From an uncultured Candidatus Melainabacteria bacterium (GTDB lineage Bacteria; Cyanobacteriota; Vampirovibrionia; Gastranaerophilales; Gastranaerophilaceae): a stretch of 64,000 nucleotides of DNA. Under the pieces are notes generated by a model. That model worked only from the letters and a program-made list of their open reading frames with translations. It was not told the DNA's origin and ran no database searches. Position numbers and translations under genes: made by a program. Positions 33,490-42,415 of this stretch are shown piece by piece; the stretch's first letter is position 1, and every line of letters begins with the position of its first letter. The stretch covers positions 1-64,000 of the forward strand of contig CAKVLL010000007.1 of the NCBI GenBank assembly GCA_934757255.1, read 5' to 3'.

Positions 33490-35370
33490 TTATTTATCTC
33501 CAGTCCTTAATTTAATTTTATCTCTAAGCTGCATTTGAATCTTTAGGGCTTCTATTTCGTCATCGTTGACCTGCTTGTATTGTTGACGAAGTCTTTCTGC
33601 ATCTTTTTCCTGATAACATCTTTTTAATCTTATGATGTTTTCTCTTACAGTCGTTTCAAACTCATCCGGTTCTAGCCCATTGAAGGCTTCCGAAAGTTCG
33701 ACTAGGTCTGTAATTATTTGAGTCAAATTTTCATCCTCTATGAATTCCGTAAATAAGCTTTTGGTCAATTCCTTAACATTATTTATTGTACACGCCAATT
33801 TGTCAATTGTATTTTTTACAATTATTAACGTTTCATCTTGGATGATATTTTCAGGTAACATTTCGTTTATTTGGTTGAAGGTTAACGAACTGTCACTTGC
33901 TAAAAAAACGCTCAATAAATTTTTTTGCGCTTTTATCTCGAATTGTGAAGAATTTGTTACAACTTTTTTTGTATTCAAATTTCTTTCAATTAATGCACCT
34001 TGTCTTTCGTGACGCGCAAGTTCTTTTAGAATGGCTTCTTCGTCGATTTCTAAAACTGTTGAAACCATTTTTACATATTCAGATTGAATAATTTTGTTGT
34101 TTACATCTTTTAGAATTTCAATAATTTTTTCAACTAACTCAGCTTTTTCTTGCGGCGTTTGTGCAGAATTTTTTTCTCTCAAAATATTATTTAATAAAAA
34201 ATCGATTAAAAGCGGTGCGTTTTTAATATATTCCTTAAACGCCTCTCCGCCCATAGAACGTATAAATTCGTCTGGATCTTTGCCTTGAGGAGGTGATACT
34301 ACGCGAATTTCACATGCGTATTTGTTGTCAACGGCAGATGCTATATGACTTTCGTCAAATTGTTTAACGTCACCTAATGTTGAGAGTGTTTCTTTGATAA
34401 CGTTGCTTCCTTTTGTTGTTGCGTTGACTCCGGCTTTATCAGTGTCGAAAGATAGAAAAATTCTTCTCGATTTTGTGTATCTTGATAATAATTTAACGTG
34501 GTCAGGTGTTAAGGCTGTTCCGCAAGATGCGACTGCGTTTTCAACCCCATGTGCTTGTGCTGAAATTACGTCAAAATATCCTTCCATAATTACAACGCCA
34601 TCTTCTGTTTTAATCGCGTCTTGAGCAGAATTTAGACCAAACAATAATTTGCTTTTGTTGTAAATCAAAGAATCTGATGAATTTAAATATTTTGGATTTT
34701 GTCCTTCATCAACCGCACGTGCTCCAAAGGCAACATATTCTCCGTTTTCGTTTTGAATAGGAATTATAATTCTATTTCTAAATCGGTCGATATATCCGCC
34801 TGAATTGGATTTTAGAATAAGTCCGGCCTTTTCTAAAATTTCATCCTTGAATTCTTTTTTGAGTTCTTTATACAAAGTGTCATACTTGTTAGGCGCCCAA
34901 CCGAGAGTAAATTTATCAATAACTGTATCGTCTACATTACGCTTACGAAGAGCTGTCATTGCTTTATTTGCGTCATCGGCACTTCTTAGTTGCATGTGAT
35001 AAAATTTTGCAGCCTTTGAGCATGCCTTTATCATCTCTTTTTTTAAACTTTTTGTTTCAGACGATGCGCTATATTTTTTAGGAAGTTTAATACCATATTT
35101 GTCGGCAAGTTCTAAAATTACGTCTTTGTATTCTCTGTTTTGGATTTTTACAAGGAATGCTAAAGCGTCGCCACCGGCACCACAAGAGAAGCACTTAAAT
35201 ATTCCACGAGAAGGACTCACTGACATAGAAGGCTTTTTGTCGTTGTGAAACGGACAAATTCCCCAATAGTTAGCGCCGCTTTTTTTAAGCACCACGTATT
35301 GAGAAACTACATCTACTATATCCAGCCGGTCTTTAATCTGAGAAATTACTTCTTCAAAAGAATTTGCCAT
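33490..35370 (-). CDS. dnaG: DNA primase
   Basis: 626 residues. Makes RNA primers at the replication fork. Zinc-finger residues C39, H42, C60 and C63 sit in the CHC2 domain (CPFHNDKKPSMSVSP, FKCFSCGAGGDALAF). The catalytic core has EGYFDVISAQAHG and the Toprim Asp pair in FLSFDTDKAG. The last about 180 residues form a helical domain for DnaB binding, poorly conserved as expected. It runs directly into rpoD, so the two share a transcript. Upstream is an XRE regulator gene, 50 bp away in the same direction. Confidence 0.97.
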   Translation of the reverse strand: MANSFEEVISQIKDRLDIVDVVSQYVVLKKSGANYWGICPFHNDKKPSMSVSPSRGIFKCFSCGAGGDALAFLVKIQNREYKDVILELADKYGIKLPKKYSASSETKSLKKEMIKACSKAAKFYHMQLRSADDANKAMTALRKRNVDDTVIDKFTLGWAPNKYDTLYKELKKEFKDEILEKAGLILKSNSGGYIDRFRNRIIIPIQNENGEYVAFGARAVDEGQNPKYLNSSDSLIYNKSKLLFGLNSAQDAIKTEDGVVIMEGYFDVISAQAHGVENAVASCGTALTPDHVKLLSRYTKSRRIFLSFDTDKAGVNATTKGSNVIKETLSTLGDVKQFDESHIASAVDNKYACEIRVVSPPQGKDPDEFIRSMGGEAFKEYIKNAPLLIDFLLNNILREKNSAQTPQEKAELVEKIIEILKDVNNKIIQSEYVKMVSTVLEIDEEAILKELARHERQGALIERNLNTKKVVTNSSQFEIKAQKNLLSVFLASDSSLTFNQINEMLPENIIQDETLIIVKNTIDKLACTINNVKELTKSLFTEFIEDENLTQIITDLVELSEAFNGLEPDEFETTVRENIIRLKRCYQEKDAERLRQQYKQVNDDEIEALKIQMQLRDKIKLRTGDK

Positions 35371-35420
35371 AACATCAATATTGTAGCATAAAAGATTAGA
35401 ACAGCTACAAAAACTTTTAT

Positions 35421-35735
35421 CTACAAATTAACTAATATTCTATAATATCTTTGCAATGTTTCTTCGTTGGAATTCTCAAGTAAACTATTGATTTTAAGGA
35501 GTAAATCTTGTCTATTTTCTATATGTGAATAATTAAATAACTCTTTTACATCCACTCTTAGTGCATTAGAAATTTTCTCCAAACTCTCTTCTTTGGGGAT
35601 TTGTATACCTCTTTCAATTTTAGAAAGGTTAGATGCTTCCATATCCAAAATTTCAGCAAGCTTAAGTTGCGTCAACTCTTGTTTTTCACGCAATTCTTTT
35701 ATTCTTAATCCTAATTTTCTAGCAATTTCACCCAT
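35421..35735 (-). CDS. XRE-family helix-turn-helix regulator
   Basis: 104 residues. A Cro/C1-type DNA-binding domain fills residues about 8-65: LGLRIKELREKQELTQLKLA, MEASNLSKIERG (recognition helix) and PKEESLEKISNAL. A helical tail of about 35 residues may mediate dimerisation. Lies upstream of dnaG-rpoD and might be co-transcribed with them. The region between this gene and the divergent 89-aa gene (35736-35908) could hold its operator. No toxin or phage gene is next to it. Confidence 0.88.
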   Translation of the reverse strand: MGEIARKLGLRIKELREKQELTQLKLAEILDMEASNLSKIERGIQIPKEESLEKISNALRVDVKELFNYSHIENRQDLLLKINSLLENSNEETLQRYYRILVNL

Positions 35736-35795
35736 CTCAACAACAGAATACTATCTTTCTTATCAAGGATAAAGATTTTAGTAAGATTGCAAGGG

Positions 35796-35827
35796 TTGAC
35801 AAATTAGGCTTAATATGACAATAATAT
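35796..35827 (+). promoter_or_regulatory. Possible promoter of the 89-aa gene
   Basis: Consensus TTGACA at 35796-35801 with A/T-rich -10 candidates (TAATAT at 35822-35827, spacer longer than ideal). It lies in the divergent spacer next to the XRE regulator gene. Confidence 0.3.
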
Positions 35828-35908
35828 AGCATAAAGCATTCTAATAGAATTTATTTATCTTTAAAATAAATTACATTACTACATTTACCTAACAAGAAAG
35901 GAGCTTAT

Positions 35909-36178
35909 ATGGCTGGAGTTTCAATGAACAAGTTTGAACAATTTGTGGAAAACGCTTATAGAGGTATTCCTGATCAAACCTCTACGGTAAAAGATAAGGA
36001 AAGGGCGATTGCTGCTAAGAAAAAGATTTTGCAGCATCCTGATTGCCCAAAGGAAACTAAAACTGCATTGTTGCGTGAAATTGCGACAATTGAAGGTGAA
36101 ATTGCCGGAATTAAAGAGCAAGAGCGCAACGAAGCTATGAATAGCAGTATTTTTCCTAAGAGGAATGACTTAGGGTAA
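35909..36178 (+). CDS. Hypothetical protein, 89 aa, charged helical
   Basis: Not recognised. The first 30 residues (MNKFEQFVENAYRGIPDQ) are mixed, then about 50 residues look like two helices (KERAIAAKKKILQHPDCPKE and TALLREIATIEGEIAGIKEQ) that could form a hairpin. No signal peptide, no membrane span, one Cys. AAAGGAG sits six bases before the ATG, so translation is likely. It is divergent from the XRE gene and ends just before the nested palindrome. A phage-like or toxin-antitoxin role has no support. Confidence 0.65.
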   Translation: MAGVSMNKFEQFVENAYRGIPDQTSTVKDKERAIAAKKKILQHPDCPKETKTALLREIATIEGEIAGIKEQERNEAMNSSIFPKRNDLG

Positions 36179-36256
36179 AAATCATCTTAATAAGTAGTAT
36201 TTATTGCGTTGGTAAATAACCCTCCAATACAGTTAGCTGTTTATAAAAAAAATATT

Positions 36257-36826
36257 CACCCTCATCAGGCTTTCAGCCAGCTTCTCCCCTCAAGGGCGAA
36301 GCAGTGAAATGCGCCAACTACTGTCCAAGATAAATTTTATCAAATGAACGACTGTCACGCCGCGAGCGTTTTTAGCGAGCGTTAGAGTGCAAGCTCTGCT
36401 TGCTACATCCATTTTATCAACGCTCGTAAGAGCGTAGGAAACAATTGCGTGTTTTCTCTTTCTTTTGGTACTTTTCTTTCTCTTTACATCGCAACAAAAG
36501 AGAAAGAAAAGTACATCATAGAAAATTTTTTATTACAAAATAATTCTCTTACTTTTTCTTCTTTATTGCGATAAAAGAAGAAAAAGTAAGCAAAAAGAAG
36601 AAACTACGCACCGTTTTCTACAACCATACGGTTGTTGAACAAAATGGATGTAGCAAGCAGAGCTTGCACTCTAACGCTCGCTAAAAAACGCTCGCGGCGC
36701 GACTGTCGTTCAAATTATGTTTTGACTAAAAAATTATCATGGACAATAGTGGAAACACGTCAGATTGACGCAATCAACTGCTTCGCCCTTGAGGGGAGAA
36801 GCTGGGCGGATGCTCTGATGAGGGTG
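36257..36826. repeat. 570-bp nested palindromic element
   Basis: The outer ends CACCCTCATCAG / CTGATGAGGGTG and adjoining AGCTTCTCCCCTCAAGGGCGAAGC match the repeats at 5246 and 5747. Inside lie long inverted arms (about 36345-36420 and 36636-36712, sharing CGCCGCGAGCG, TTAGCGAGCGTTAGAGTGC and AGCTCTGCTTGCTACATCC). Inside those are two smaller A/G-rich hairpins (36474-36513 around AGTACTTTTC-type arms; 36546-36589 around CTTACTTTTTCTTCTTT). No protein of known family is encoded. It has a layered structure, each level with its own inverted repeat. Confidence 0.88.
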
Positions 36827-36960
36827 ATACAGAATTAAACTTGTACCATTAATTACTCTATTATGAAAAACATCAAAACATCTATGTAACAATTTCTTAA
36901 CATATCTTAAAGTTTTTAGAAAACTAGCCGTTAATCTATCTATAAGGAGAAATATTAATC

Positions 36961-38235
36961 ATGCCGGATATAAACTTAAATTCATTTCAAAAACATATTC
37001 AAACTTTTATGAATCACATTAAATCAACAGGTGAAACTCAAGTTGATGAAAAAACTTTTGAAGAAAAAATTACCAATGATAGAAGTATTTTTTGCATGTT
37101 AGATCAAAATCGTGATGGAAAAATTTCTGAAGATGAAATGAGAACTGTATTACAAGCTGATTCTAATAATGATGGAATTGTTACCGAAAACGAAATGAAT
37201 TGCATGAATCAAATGAAATTCTTTGCAAAGAGAGGCGTTGACAAGTGGTTTTCTTTAGATATCAATCGTGACGGGCATTGGAGTAATGTTGAAGAAAAAC
37301 TGGGTGACAAAAGAATGTTTGGCGAACTTCCGACTTCATATACAGGACTTGATTCTTCTATGACAAATGAGCAACTTGCTCAATTATATGATATAAAAGA
37401 AAATATTGATGATCCTGATAATGAACAACTTAAAAATTGGTTAAATGGGGATATTAATGATTTAAAGATGCTGGCTAAAGAACAGTATGGAATTGAATTA
37501 ACAGATAAACAAATCATAATTCTGAAAAATGAACAAAAAAAACAACTTAATACTTGGTTGCTAAAAATGGGTGATAATGCTACCGGCAATGCGCCATTGT
37601 ACAATTCATTGAACCTAACAGCTTATACAAGACTAATAACAACGGAACAAACAGTATCTTGCTGTGGTGGAGATATTATTCCACCCCCTGCTGCGCCGAA
37701 GAAAGACGGTTGTACAGAAGTTTTTTCTGACCTTGAACATGAAGGAGCTTCTAATAGTGCAAAGGAAGTTAAAAACAGATTAGCTTGGGCAATGTTTAAA
37801 ACTCCGCCAAAAGAAGAGTTGGTAACAAGCGAGGATGCAGCAACTGTTTGGCAAAATATGTCTGATGAACAATATAATAATTATCACCAACAATATCAAC
37901 AAATGCGTGATATGAAAGCTAGTGATTTTAGAGAATTGCTAAAACCTGAAAATACACAAAAACGAGCAGATTTTGAAAAAAATTCGGCAATGACCGTTCA
38001 ACAAATAGTAGATTATATTGATATTGTAGAACAACAAATCGGCGTTGGAAATTTTGACAAAGAGGATTGGTCAGTTGACGCAGAACAATATACGCAAATT
38101 ACTTTCGCTATAAACGGAACTACCGGTGACGAAACACGTCTTGAAGGCAAAACAAGAGCTGATATCCCTGAAAACAGGCAAGCGCTTTTAAAATTCTTAG
38201 AAGAAAAAGGCTGGTTATACGAACAATTTAAATAA
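36961..38235 (+). CDS. EF-hand calcium-binding protein
   Basis: 424 residues. Three EF-hand loops lie in the N-terminal quarter: DQNRDGKISEDE, DSNNDGIVTENE and DINRDGHWSNVE. The first two have canonical Asp/Asn at positions 1, 3 and 5, Gly at 6 and Glu at 12. The remaining 300 residues are helical and unrecognised, with a CCGGDIIPPPAAPKKDGC hinge near the middle. No signal peptide is visible, so it is cytosolic or exported by an unknown route. AAGGAG precedes the ATG. It could be a calcium sensor, or use the domain structurally; the rest of the protein gives no enzyme motif. Confidence 0.78.
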   Translation: MPDINLNSFQKHIQTFMNHIKSTGETQVDEKTFEEKITNDRSIFCMLDQNRDGKISEDEMRTVLQADSNNDGIVTENEMNCMNQMKFFAKRGVDKWFSLDINRDGHWSNVEEKLGDKRMFGELPTSYTGLDSSMTNEQLAQLYDIKENIDDPDNEQLKNWLNGDINDLKMLAKEQYGIELTDKQIIILKNEQKKQLNTWLLKMGDNATGNAPLYNSLNLTAYTRLITTEQTVSCCGGDIIPPPAAPKKDGCTEVFSDLEHEGASNSAKEVKNRLAWAMFKTPPKEELVTSEDAATVWQNMSDEQYNNYHQQYQQMRDMKASDFRELLKPENTQKRADFEKNSAMTVQQIVDYIDIVEQQIGVGNFDKEDWSVDAEQYTQITFAINGTTGDETRLEGKTRADIPENRQALLKFLEEKGWLYEQFK

Positions 38236-38322
38236 AATGAATTAAGTAAAGATATCATTCGGCGCGATAAATATCATGTTTATGGTACAATTCTGCTATA
38301 GTTTAAGAAGGATGTATCGCAA

Positions 38323-39714
38323 ATGTTTGACTCATTATCAGATAAATTACAAGATATTATTGCAAAAACTGCCGGACAAAAGGAACTGACTCAAGAAAAT
38401 ATGCAAGAGGCTTTGCGCGAAATTAGACGTGCTCTTCTTGAAGCCGATGTTAACTTGAGAGTTGTAAAAGCTTTTATTTCTAATATTAAAGATAGAGCAG
38501 AAGGTGAAAATGTTTTAGCCGGAATAAATCCTTCTCAACAACTTATCAAAATTGTTCACGATGAATTGATAGAACTTTTGGGTAAGGAAGTTAAACCGCT
38601 TGACTTTTCAGGACATCCAAACTTAATTATGATGCTGGGGCTTCAAGGTAGTGGTAAAACGACTTCTTCTGCAAAATTAGCAGTAAAGCTTAAAAAAGAA
38701 GGTAGGAATCCGCTTTTAGTTGCTTGTGACGTTTACAGACCGGCAGCAATTACCCAGTTAAAAGCTTTGGGCGAGCAAATCGGAGTTGAAGTTTATTCTG
38801 AAAACGATTCAAAAGATGTACAAAATATCATCCAAAATGCGATTAATTATTCAAAAGAAAAGGGTTTTAATACATTAATATTAGATACCGCAGGTCGTTT
38901 ACAAATTGACACTGACATGATGGCAGAATTACTTTTGATAGATAGAGTATTTCACCCTGCTGAAAAACTACTCGTAATTGACTCTATGACCGGTCAGGAA
39001 GCTGTTAACGTAGCAGAGAATTTTGATGCACAATTAAGCATTACAGGTTTAGTTTTAACAAAATTAGATGGCGATTCTCGTGGTGGTGCTGCCTTAAGCG
39101 TTGTTTATTGCACACATAAGCCAATCAAATTAACAGGTACAGGTGAAAAATTAAACGCGTTAGAAGATTTTTATCCTGAAAGAATGGCAACAAGAATTTT
39201 AGGAATGGGTGACATTGTTTCACTTGTTGAGCGCGCACAAGAAGTTTTTGATGAAAAGACTGCAAAAGAGATGGAAAAGAAAATGGCGAAAGCTGAATTT
39301 TCTTTTAATGATTTCTTAAAAATGCAATCACAAATGAAAATGTTTGGTTCAATGGATCAACTTTTGGGAATGATTCCGGGAATTAAAATTTCTAAAGACG
39401 ACAGACAAAAACTTTCACATGAAAGCGAAAAACAATTCAAAAGAATGGAAGTCTTTATTCAAAGTATGACTCCGGAAGAGCGTGAACATCCCGAACTTAT
39501 GAATTCTTCTCGCAAAAAAAGAATTGCCGAAGGCTCAGGGCTTCCTTTGCATGACGTAAATGTTTTTATCAATCAGTTTGAGCAAATGCGCAAAATGATG
39601 AAAGGTTTTTCTGACGTTAAAAAGAATATGGGTTCAATGATGGGTAAAATGGGTGCTGCCGGTGCAAAATTAACCGCACATCAAATGATGAAAAATATGA
39701 GAAGATTTAAATAA
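38323..39714 (+). CDS. ffh: Signal recognition particle protein Ffh
   Basis: 463 residues. The GTPase of SRP targets membrane and exported proteins co-translationally. N domain (about 1-85, ALLEADVNLRVVKAF), G domain with GLQGSGKTTSSAKLA, DVYRPAA, DTAGRLQ, TKLDGD and a Met-rich M domain from about 325 (KMQSQMKMFGSMDQLLGMIPG, QMRKMMKGF) that binds signal peptides and 4.5S RNA. A TGCTATAGT extended -10 at 38293-38301 and AAGGAT lie upstream. The SRP RNA gene was not found here. Confidence 0.97.
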   Translation: MFDSLSDKLQDIIAKTAGQKELTQENMQEALREIRRALLEADVNLRVVKAFISNIKDRAEGENVLAGINPSQQLIKIVHDELIELLGKEVKPLDFSGHPNLIMMLGLQGSGKTTSSAKLAVKLKKEGRNPLLVACDVYRPAAITQLKALGEQIGVEVYSENDSKDVQNIIQNAINYSKEKGFNTLILDTAGRLQIDTDMMAELLLIDRVFHPAEKLLVIDSMTGQEAVNVAENFDAQLSITGLVLTKLDGDSRGGAALSVVYCTHKPIKLTGTGEKLNALEDFYPERMATRILGMGDIVSLVERAQEVFDEKTAKEMEKKMAKAEFSFNDFLKMQSQMKMFGSMDQLLGMIPGIKISKDDRQKLSHESEKQFKRMEVFIQSMTPEEREHPELMNSSRKKRIAEGSGLPLHDVNVFINQFEQMRKMMKGFSDVKKNMGSMMGKMGAAGAKLTAHQMMKNMRRFK

Positions 39715-39900
39715 ATCTTTCCATCGCCTTAACAAAACCGTCATTATAAACCGTATCAGTCACATAATCTGCAATTGACTTTAATTCTTCTGTTGCATTT
39801 CCCATTGCAACTTTAATACCACCGGCTTTTAATAGGGCAATGTCGTTATTTTGGTCACCAATGGTTAAGGTTTCAGTTTTATCAATATCCCAATATTTTT
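39711..39900 (-). pseudogene. Duplicated 3' fragment of the Cof-type HAD gene
   Basis: These 190 bp repeat 40262-40451 with about five differences. On the minus strand they encode the C-terminal HAD piece (LTIGDQNNDIALLKAG and following) to a stop, but have no start and no N-terminal domain. The fragment abuts the ffh stop codon, and the end of the 121-aa gene reads into it in another frame. Clearly a recent duplicate. Confidence 0.88.
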
Positions 39901-40247
39901 AAACCTTTTTTCAGTTTTTCAACATTAGCTTTTATATGAGAAACAATATCAAATCGTTCTATTCCCGGAATGTATACACTTTTTATTTCATAATCCTCTA
40001 AACTTTTATCAAAACTATCAGTTTCTTTCAAGGGTTTATAACTAATGTCGTAACCTTTGTCATAGAAAGAATGTCCAGGTCTTTTATAAAAGTTAGATGT
40101 TATATTAATATCGCAATCTTTTGCTAACTCTCTTAATTTCCCTAAGTTTTTTCTTATAATCTGCTTTTCCCCGTAATGAACACGGTTAAATCTTAAACTT
40201 TTAAAGCTGGTGTTAGAATTGGCTTGTGATACGCTATTTATTTCCAT
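39882..40247 (-). CDS. Hypothetical protein, 121 aa, inserted between HAD duplicates
   Basis: Not recognised. N terminus EINSVSQANSNTSFKSLRF, then a Lys/Arg-rich, mixed alpha/beta sequence (GKLRELAKDCDINITSNFYK, DISYKPLKETDSFDKS, KSVYIPGIERFDIVSHIKAN). The early NTSFK piece resembles the opening of the GH77 protein at 13287. The last few residues (ILGY) are encoded inside the duplicated HAD sequence, so the natural C terminus may be altered. It begins five bases after the end of the HAD gene. Probably arrived with, or caused, the 551-bp duplication; function unknown. Confidence 0.6.
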   Translation of the reverse strand: MEINSVSQANSNTSFKSLRFNRVHYGEKQIIRKNLGKLRELAKDCDINITSNFYKRPGHSFYDKGYDISYKPLKETDSFDKSLEDYEIKSVYIPGIERFDIVSHIKANVEKLKKGLKILGY

Positions 40248-40251
40248 AAAA

Positions 40252-41040
40252 TTATCCCTCTATAAATTTTTCTATCGCCTTAACAAAACCGTCATTATAG
40301 ACCGTATCAGTCACATAATCTGCAATTGACTTTAATTCTTCTGTTGCATTTCCCATTGCAACTTTAATACCACCGGCTTTTAATAGGGCAATGTCGTTAT
40401 TTTGGTCACCAATGGTTAAGGTTTCAGTTTCATCAATATTCCAATATTTTTGCAAAAATTTAACTGCGCAATATTTTGAACCTTCTTTGTTAGAAAATTC
40501 CAAAAAGTATGGTGTTGATTTAATTATATACAAATCCGGAAAAATTTTTGGTAATTCTTTTTCAAATTTATCAATTTTTTCAGGATGATTATAATCAATC
40601 GCGAGCAGCTTATTTACACTACTTTTTTCTACTTCACAAAAAGATTTTATAGTATATTTTGTATGTAAATTGTTACAATAACGCTCAATTTCCGGACATT
40701 TAGATTCTGAATACAGAATATCATCATTATATAAATTTAAATGTATATTTTCTGACTTTGCCCAATCAATAACTCTTTGTGCCTGTTCTTCCGTCAAACA
40801 TCTTTTGTAAAGCGTTTCACCGTTGTATTTTACAAGCCCGCCTTGATAAGAAATCACAGGAGTATCAAGACCTAAGTCTTGAGCAATAAGTTCTGCAGCA
40901 GCGTTCATTCTGCCTGTTACAAGTACGACTTTAATCCCTTTTTGACAAAGTTCTTTAATACATTTTTTCACACCTTCGGTAAAATTACCTTCCGGTATCA
41001 AAATAGTACCGTCTATATCAGTTGCAACAAGTTTTATCAT
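40252..41040 (-). CDS. Cof-type HAD-superfamily phosphatase
   Basis: 262 residues. Motif I DIDGT (8-12), motif II VTGR, motif III Lys near NKEGSKYCAV, and motif IV TIGDQNNDIALL; a C2B cap lies between. Enzymes of this type hydrolyse sugar phosphates or flavin and nucleotide phosphates, and several are promiscuous, so the substrate is open. Its ATG overlaps the stop of the outer-membrane efflux gene (ATGA), implying coupled translation. Its 3' 190 bp are duplicated at 39711-39900. Confidence 0.9.
   Translation of the reverse strand: MIKLVATDIDGTILIPEGNFTEGVKKCIKELCQKGIKVVLVTGRMNAAAELIAQDLGLDTPVISYQGGLVKYNGETLYKRCLTEEQAQRVIDWAKSENIHLNLYNDDILYSESKCPEIERYCNNLHTKYTIKSFCEVEKSSVNKLLAIDYNHPEKIDKFEKELPKIFPDLYIIKSTPYFLEFSNKEGSKYCAVKFLQKYWNIDETETLTIGDQNNDIALLKAGGIKVAMGNATEELKSIADYVTDTVYNDGFVKAIEKFIEG
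40262..40451. repeat. 190-bp direct repeat, parent copy
   Basis: Matches 39711-39900 in the same orientation at an offset of 551 bp, with about five mismatches. It covers the 3' end of the intact HAD gene. Together the copies bracket the 121-aa gene. Confidence 0.88.
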
Positions 41041-42299
41041 AATAATTCCTCTTCAATCAAGATATCATGCCCTATATCTTGCATAAGTTCTAAATAAGAA
41101 TAAAAATGCCTTGACATCGCTGTCAAATATTGGCTTAAAACTTCTTGGTGACCGTTTTCGTTAATTACCAAATCAGTATAAGAATTTTTACCTTTTATAT
41201 AACCTTCTGTTGAAAGTTTTACGATTTTTTCTGAATCTTGAAGAATCTTTTTCGAATGCTCCATATTTTCAGCAGAATACTTAAATGTGTTGTAATCCTT
41301 CTTTAATTCATACTTAAGTTGATATTCATAAGCTTTTTTGCTCGCCTTACTACGTTCCAAAAAGATTTGCGCCTTTTGAATTTCAGGAGTAAAATTGTAA
41401 AGTATTGGAACATCAACAGTTCCACCAACGAACGCGCCGCCATAATTATTAGGCGCATGCCCATGTGCTTGCCAAGCGTAACCTCCGGCAACGCTAATAT
41501 CCGGCACACGGTTCCTTTTTGCCATTGTAACTTCAAGTTCTGATTTATCAATATTTTTTTGAGAAATTTTAACCATATAACTATATTGAAGTGCAATGTT
41601 TTCTAAGAAATTGTATTCAGGAAGTTGAATGTTCAAAAAAGCCCAATTACCAAGCAATGAAGCTTCTTTAGTGTCATACATTACACTATCATCACCAGTA
41701 TTTAAAATCTTATTTAATTCAAATTGTTTTGCTAATAAATTTGCTTTAGCGTGATTTACTGCAATTAACTGTTGCGCATATTGAATATCAGCCTTCAAGT
41801 TATCAATCTCATAGGACGGATATTTTGGTTTGTCCGTTGTAATTTGAACCAAATTTTTGAACAATTTTAAACGCTCTTCTTGAATATTATAAACAGATTT
41901 TGCATAAAGGATATCAAAATAAGCTTGCATTATTTGTAATTTGTAATTATGTTCTGCTTGTTTCAACTCAGTTTCTTTAATGTTATAAGTTTCTGTTGCG
42001 ACTTTCTTTCTGATTCCACGTTTGAGAACTTCAATCGGCAATGCAACACCTGCTTGCGAAGAGTTACCGAGCGCAACATTTCCCATTACAATATTTGATT
42101 GAATTTGCGGATTTTGAAGCCGATTTGCAATTTTAATATCTTTTTCTGCTGCCTTGAGTTCCATGCGCTTAATTTTAAGGTCGCAATTTTGTTTCAAACC
42201 AATTTGCACCATCGTGTCCAAATCAACGTTTTTGACATTTGCAAACGCCGAAACCTGTATAGCCAATATTAAAATAAATGTAAAAACCAACCTCTTCAT
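41037..42299 (-). CDS. TolC-family outer-membrane efflux protein
   Basis: About 420 residues. A signal peptide (RLVFTFILILAIQVSAFA) is followed by two OEP repeats with long helices, such as LKAAEKDIKIANRLQNPQI and QIMQAYFDILYAKSVYNIQEERL. Such trimers form the outer-membrane and periplasmic channel for export pumps. It is shorter than TolC and closer to CusC/CzcC-like or isolated OEPs. The ATG at 42299 directly precedes the signal peptide; the ATG at 42317 would add six residues. Neither has a clear ribosome site. No inner-membrane pump is adjacent; the following gene is a HAD phosphatase. Confidence 0.82.
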   Translation of the reverse strand: MKRLVFTFILILAIQVSAFANVKNVDLDTMVQIGLKQNCDLKIKRMELKAAEKDIKIANRLQNPQIQSNIVMGNVALGNSSQAGVALPIEVLKRGIRKKVATETYNIKETELKQAEHNYKLQIMQAYFDILYAKSVYNIQEERLKLFKNLVQITTDKPKYPSYEIDNLKADIQYAQQLIAVNHAKANLLAKQFELNKILNTGDDSVMYDTKEASLLGNWAFLNIQLPEYNFLENIALQYSYMVKISQKNIDKSELEVTMAKRNRVPDISVAGGYAWQAHGHAPNNYGGAFVGGTVDVPILYNFTPEIQKAQIFLERSKASKKAYEYQLKYELKKDYNTFKYSAENMEHSKKILQDSEKIVKLSTEGYIKGKNSYTDLVINENGHQEVLSQYLTAMSRHFYSYLELMQDIGHDILIEEELL

Positions 42300-42415
42300 A
42301 CACTGGTATTTTAACATAAAAATAGAGTTCTCAGTTAAAATTCTATTTGAAAAATAATGACATTTTTTCTATAATTAAGTAATTAAATATTGTAAAATTT
42401 AAAAAGGATAGTATT

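Noticed and set aside
36257..36826. CRISPR array
   Set aside because: The repeats are inverted and few, with no regular spacers and no cas genes.
36632..36838. 68-codon plus-strand frame
   Set aside because: It lies within the arms of the nested palindrome and translates the repeat only.
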